DNA from: Saprospirales bacterium
GTDB taxonomy: Bacteria; Bacteroidota; Bacteroidia; Chitinophagales; JADIYW01
DNA: 64,000 nt
Direction of reading: 5' to 3'
Assembly (NCBI GenBank): GCA_016711605.1
Contig: JADJSS010000010.1
Coordinates: 1 to 64,000, forward strand
Every line of letters starts with the position of its first letter. The stretch's first letter is position 1. The translations under genes and the position numbers were made by a program. A model generated the notes under the pieces. The model saw only the letters and a list, made by a program, of their open reading frames with translations, ran no database searches and was not told the origin of the DNA. Below are positions 61,099 to 64,000 of this stretch, piece after piece.

Positions 61099-61106
61099 TA
61101 TCTTTG
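61099..61106 (+). promoter_or_regulatory. Probable -7 box (TAnnTTTG) for rpmI-rplT
   Basis: TATCTTTG lies 43 bases before the rpmI ATG, a good match to the Bacteroidota -7 consensus. No clear TTTG is at the right distance upstream. Its presence fits the loss of transcription from thrS-infC, which ends at the 56139 terminator. Confidence 0.5.
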
Positions 61107-61148
61107 CACCCTATTTTCAATAAGGAATAGACTTAAATATTAGATTTT

Positions 61149-61346
61149 ATGCCAAAAATGAAGACCAACTCAAGCGCAAAAAAGCGTTTTAAAGTTACAG
61201 GAAGTGGTAAAATTAAATGCGGACAAGCATATAAACGTCATATTTTAACTAAAAAAACGACGAAACAAAAACGTAATTTAACTGGTACAACCATCGTTAA
61301 AAAATGTGACGAAGGTAATATCAAGGCGTTGTTGTGCATGAACTAG
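61149..61346 (+). CDS. rpmI: Ribosomal protein bL35
   Basis: 65 residues, full length: [22 protein letters not shown], then the basic core [19 protein letters not shown]. The high Lys content and the small size are typical. It is part of the large ribosomal subunit. It is separated from rplT by a 99-base spacer containing an interspersed repeat, longer than usual for this pair. Starts at the ATG at 61149. Confidence 0.97.
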   Translation: MPKMKTNSSAKKRFKVTGSGKIKCGQAYKRHILTKKTTKQKRNLTGTTIVKKCDEGNIKALLCMN

Positions 61347-61381
61347 ACTTCGACAAGACTTCGATAAACTCAGTCTGACAA
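61347..61381. repeat. Interspersed repeat in the rpmI-rplT spacer
   Basis: gacttcgacaag, then acttcgataaactcagtctgaca-type sequence directly after the rpmI stop. The same pieces occur at 59440-59520. The rest of the spacer (to 61445) holds a short hairpin-like ggcaaggcatcgcc and no gene. Confidence 0.75.
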
Positions 61382-61445
61382 AATAAACGACATAAGGCAA
61401 GGCATCGCCGATGGTCATATTGTTCACTATTAAAAATATAAAGCT

Positions 61446-61790
61446 ATGCCACGTTCAGTCAATTCAGTCGCTGCCAAAGACAGAAAAAAGAAAATTTACA
61501 AACTTGCCAAAGGTTATTTTGGAAGAAGAAAAAACGTATGGTCTGTAACTAAAAATGCCGTTGAAAAAGGGTTAGGTTACGCATTTGTTGGTAGAAAATT
61601 AAAGAAAAGAGATTTCAGAAGTTTATGGATTGTACGTATCAACGCAGCAGTTCGTCCACACGGATTATCTTATTCTAAATTCATTAAAAAATTATCAGAC
61701 GCGAATATCACTATCAACCGTAAGGTTTTAGCTGATTTAGCCATGAATGATGCAAAAGCATTTGATGCAATTGTTAATCAGGTAAAATAA
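61446..61790 (+). CDS. rplT: Ribosomal protein bL20
   Basis: 114 residues, full length: [78 protein letters not shown], the standard bL20 pattern. It nucleates assembly of the large subunit and in other bacteria represses its own operon by binding the mRNA. It is the last of the thrS-infC-rpmI-rplT set and is followed by a terminator. The ATG at 61446 is the only start that fits the family. Confidence 0.98.
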   Translation: MPRSVNSVAAKDRKKKIYKLAKGYFGRRKNVWSVTKNAVEKGLGYAFVGRKLKKRDFRSLWIVRINAAVRPHGLSYSKFIKKLSDANITINRKVLADLAMNDAKAFDAIVNQVK

Positions 61791-61812
61791 TTTTATTAAT
61801 TAGTATGTTTAA

Positions 61813-61838
61813 GTCTCGACTTCGGTCGAGATTTTTTT
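61813..61838 (+). terminator. Intrinsic terminator after rplT
   Basis: Arms gtctcgac / gtcgagat closed by a stable ttcg loop and followed by T7. It lies 23 bases after the rplT stop. Confidence 0.92.
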
Positions 61839-61908
61839 GTGATAAATTGAAATACAAAGGAAACTTAACATAATTCGTTAAGTATAATAATACGGAACAT
61901 TTTTCTCT

Positions 61909-62077
61909 CTTACTTTTTGATGCCAAAAAGTAAGCAAAAAGCATTTGTGAAAAGCAAGGCAATTTTTAATCTATTTTTCCTACGGAAAAGATTAAAACCG
62001 AAGCTAAAATCAAAAAGCAAACGCTTTTAAGCCATTCTCTTTTTGATTTTACTTCTATTGCTGTGCTTTTCACAAAC
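61909..62077. ncRNA. Hairpin-rich branched element of unknown function
   Basis: The 500-base gap between rplT and the thioredoxin-like gene has no coding sequence but nested complementarity: a hairpin at 61909-61934 (cttacttttt / aaaaagtaag); an outer stem 61944-61962 with 62059-62077 (17 of 19 bases pair); within it, hairpins at 61965-61996 and 62000-62056. This is the layout of a three-way junction. It may be an interspersed repeat of Bacteroidota or a small structured RNA; the sequence gives no promoter, so the ncRNA label is provisional. Confidence 0.4.
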
Positions 62078-62301
62078 CTAACTCTTTTGCGGTTCGAAAT
62101 TTTCATCTTTGTTTGTATTATTTTTTCGAATTTTGTTTTGATATATGCACCATTTAAATAGAATTAAATTAAACCAAACTTAGTTTACTTTTTTCTCTTT
62201 TTAGAATTTCGCATTAGTTTTTTTTGTGTCAATAGTGGTTTATTATTACTCAAATTTTACTGTGATATAATTTTTGGACTTATTTTTGTAGATTAGTGTT
62301 C

Positions 62302-62793
62302 ATGAAGAAAATTGGCATTAGTTTTTTTATCATTTTTGCTGTTGTATTTGGTACAATAGCAAAAGAAAACAAGCCGATTTTATTTCCAACTTTTTCTCTT
62401 CTGAAAATGGATAGCGTCAGTTATTTGACTAATAAAGACATCAAAGATAGCGTCAACACTGTTTTCGTTAACTTCAGTCCTACTTGCGATCATTGTCAAC
62501 GAACCATCAGAAATATTTTAGACAATATCAGTAAATTCAATAACACACAATTTGTATTAAGTTCGTTTGATGAATTTGGATTGGTACAGAAATTTTATTT
62601 TGAATATGGTTTAAATTCATTTTCTACTGTTTTTATTGGACAAGAATATGATTTCCAACTAACCAAACAATTACAATTTTCCAGTTTTCCTTGTTTAGTA
62701 ATTTTTGATGCGAATAAAAAATGGATAAAAAAACTGGAACAAGAAACAACTGCGAAAACCTTACTGAAAGTGTTGAAGATAAAAGAGAAATAG
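62302..62793 (+). CDS. Periplasmic thioredoxin-like protein
   Basis: 163 residues with signal peptide (KKIGISFFIIFAVVFGTIA) and a thioredoxin fold. The active pair is Cys62-Asp-His-Cys65 in FSPTCDHCQRTIRNI, and SSFPCLVIFD carries the cis-Pro. I chose the ATG at 62302, giving a better signal peptide than the GTG two codons upstream. It resembles TlpA/AhpC-TSA-like reductases (redoxins) used by Bacteroidota in the periplasm; partner unknown. A TATTTTTG box lies at 62281-62288, 13 bases before the start. Confidence 0.82.
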   Translation: MKKIGISFFIIFAVVFGTIAKENKPILFPTFSLLKMDSVSYLTNKDIKDSVNTVFVNFSPTCDHCQRTIRNILDNISKFNNTQFVLSSFDEFGLVQKFYFEYGLNSFSTVFIGQEYDFQLTKQLQFSSFPCLVIFDANKKWIKKLEQETTAKTLLKVLKIKEK

Positions 62794-62799
62794 CATCTA

Positions 62800-64000
62800 T
62801 TATTTCACTAAATCATTGCTCAGTCTTTCTAATTCTATTTCTGCAATTTTTGCGTTGTAGCGTGCTAGAATAACATTATACAATCCATCTTCGTAACTGC
62901 TTTGTGCTTGTTTTATTTCTAATGAATTGGATTGATTTAAGCGAAATCTTTCCAACGTAATTTTTACATTTTCTTCTGCAACTTTTACATTATCTTCATT
63001 CAGTTGCAACACTTTTATTGCATATTCAAAATTCCGATAAGCAGCCAAAATTTTGGTATCTAAATCATTTTTTAATTGATCAACTAAAATTTGTTTGGTA
63101 GCAATATTTACAGCAGATGCTTGTAATTGTTTTTTCACCATTCCACCATTAAATATTGGTATTGTAGCGTTTAAACCAATTGTTGGACCATAAGAACGAT
63201 TAAACAATTGCAAACCAGCTTTACTGTTATTTTGTATGAAATTATAACCAGTATTAAAATTAATTTGCGGTAAACGTTGCGACTTAATTTCCTTGTGTTG
63301 AAATTTTGCAACTTCAATGTTTTTTTGAGCAAATTGTATAGAAAAATTTTGTTGCAATACAGTATCTTTTAGTGTTTGCAAGTTTGGCTGATACGCCACT
63401 AAAATTGTATCAATCACATTAAACTCAATGTTGGCATCGCGTGCAAGCAATTGGTTTAGTGCAATTTTAGATTGCAACAAAACGGTTTCTTGTTTTAGAA
63501 TATTTATTTGCTGCGTTGAATAATCAACTTTTGCTTGCAACAATGGTGTTTTGTCATTATAACCAACATCAAATTTTTTCTGTGATAAATTTACGCGCTC
63601 AACAGAAATTTTCGCCGACTCATTCAATGCTTTTATTTGTTGTTTTTGTCGAACAATATCATAATAAGCAGTCAGCACTTGCGCAACAGTATTTTGTATT
63701 TGATTTTTTACTTGTATTTCGCCTAGCGATTGCAAAGCAGCTAATCTATCTTTAGTAGCAAACATTTTTAAACCATCAAAAATTGTCCAGTTTACGTTTA
63801 CACCAGCATTGAAAGAATTTACTGGAACCCAATTTTTTTTCACTTCTTGTCCAGTTGTAAATTTCTGATTGATGTTGCTCAAATTAAATACATCACCAGT
63901 AGTTACATTAATTGTTGGCAACATTCCTGCAGTTGCTTTGTTATTATAAATTCTTGAAATTTCTGCATCACTTTTTGCAATTACTATATCGAAATTATTG
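62800..64000 (-). CDS. TolC-family outer-membrane channel protein, 5' cut by window
   Basis: The C-terminal 400 residues of a TolC-type efflux protein. The reading frame continues unbroken to the window end, with the start outside. Typical helical segments occur in both repeats: AEISRIYNNKATAGMLPTINVTTG at the left, TAYYDIVRQKQQIKALNESAKISVERVNLSQKKFDVGYNDKTPLLQAKVDYSTQQINILKQE in the first half, and AYRNFEYAIKVLQLNEDNVKVAEENVKITLERFRLNQSNSLEIKQAQSSYEDGLYNVILARYNAKIAEIELERLSNDLVK-like sequence in the second. Trimers form the exit channel of efflux pumps and type I secretion. Partner genes would lie beyond the right edge. Confidence 0.92.
   Translation of the reverse strand, partial: NNFDIVIAKSDAEISRIYNNKATAGMLPTINVTTGDVFNLSNINQKFTTGQEVKKNWVPVNSFNAGVNVNWTIFDGLKMFATKDRLAALQSLGEIQVKNQIQNTVAQVLTAYYDIVRQKQQIKALNESAKISVERVNLSQKKFDVGYNDKTPLLQAKVDYSTQQINILKQETVLLQSKIALNQLLARDANIEFNVIDTILVAYQPNLQTLKDTVLQQNFSIQFAQKNIEVAKFQHKEIKSQRLPQINFNTGYNFIQNNSKAGLQLFNRSYGPTIGLNATIPIFNGGMVKKQLQASAVNIATKQILVDQLKNDLDTKILAAYRNFEYAIKVLQLNEDNVKVAEENVKITLERFRLNQSNSLEIKQAQSSYEDGLYNVILARYNAKIAEIELERLSNDLVK

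Overview
The window is AT-rich chromosomal DNA from a member of the Bacteroidota, most likely of the Chitinophagales/Saprospirales type. The evidence is several large secreted proteins ending in type IX secretion (T9SS) sorting domains, TAnnTTTG-like promoter boxes, a CxxxY-type CcmE, ORF6N and YhcG (DUF1016) genes, and many families usually found in that phylum. I see no tRNA, rRNA, CRISPR array or insertion sequence with a transposase. The genus cannot be told from the sequence alone.

Layout. 1-3.6 kb: a shredded T9SS cargo gene, a SnoaL-like lipoprotein and a MaoC-like hydratase. 3.6-11.3 kb: an MFS exporter, a large M16 peptidase lipoprotein, a small protein paired with a degenerate nucleotidyltransferase, and a lipid-type cluster of a MarR regulator facing a PHS1/HACD-like dehydratase and a FabG4-like two-domain ketoreductase. 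11.3-20.7 kb: an outer-membrane barrel, two tandem T9SS-exported esterases, an LCM-like methyltransferase, an Ntn acylase and proA. 20.8-28.2 kb: a metallo-beta-lactamase-fold protein, an ORF6N gene, proB, a cupin, an RsmB-like rRNA methylase, hisIE and an ABC exporter. 28.2-39.4 kb (minus strand): a split MnmC (FAD oxidoreductase plus MnmD), a subtilase with T9SS domain, and the transglutaminase / alpha-E / ATP-grasp trio. 39.6-53.1 kb: a stretch where nearly every gene is broken (mutS2 fragment, DUF2520, YhcG, ccsA, ccmE, folE, ORF6N, ssb, hydrolase, glutathione peroxidase, response regulator, lipoprotein, GMC oxidoreductase). 53.1-64 kb: thrS, infC, rpmI and rplT with inserted material, then a thioredoxin-like protein and a TolC-type channel cut by the window end.

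Most breaks are single-base gains or losses, many in homopolymer runs, and several hit genes that should be essential (ssb, folE). They cluster at 1-3.6 kb and 39.6-53 kb. I therefore read most of them as consensus errors rather than decay, and give restored gene spans. Three in-frame stops (12230, 32887, 43134) and a truncated mutS2 are not explained by homopolymer slips.

The most interesting signals are: (1) the usual thrS-infC-rpmI-rplT block is opened by about 4.8 kb whose two ends are copies of the same palindromic repeat; (2) a four-helix-bundle (23S IVS-type) gene sits between thrS and infC inside perfect 18-bp inverted repeats; (3) two ORF6N genes carry homologous palindromes inside the coding sequence with a compensating base-pair change, and related palindromes lie inside and upstream of the second copy; (4) a YhcG gene carries three coding palindromes; (5) a eukaryote-type 3-hydroxyacyl dehydratase sits in a bacterial lipid cluster; (6) a branched, hairpin-rich element lies downstream of rplT.
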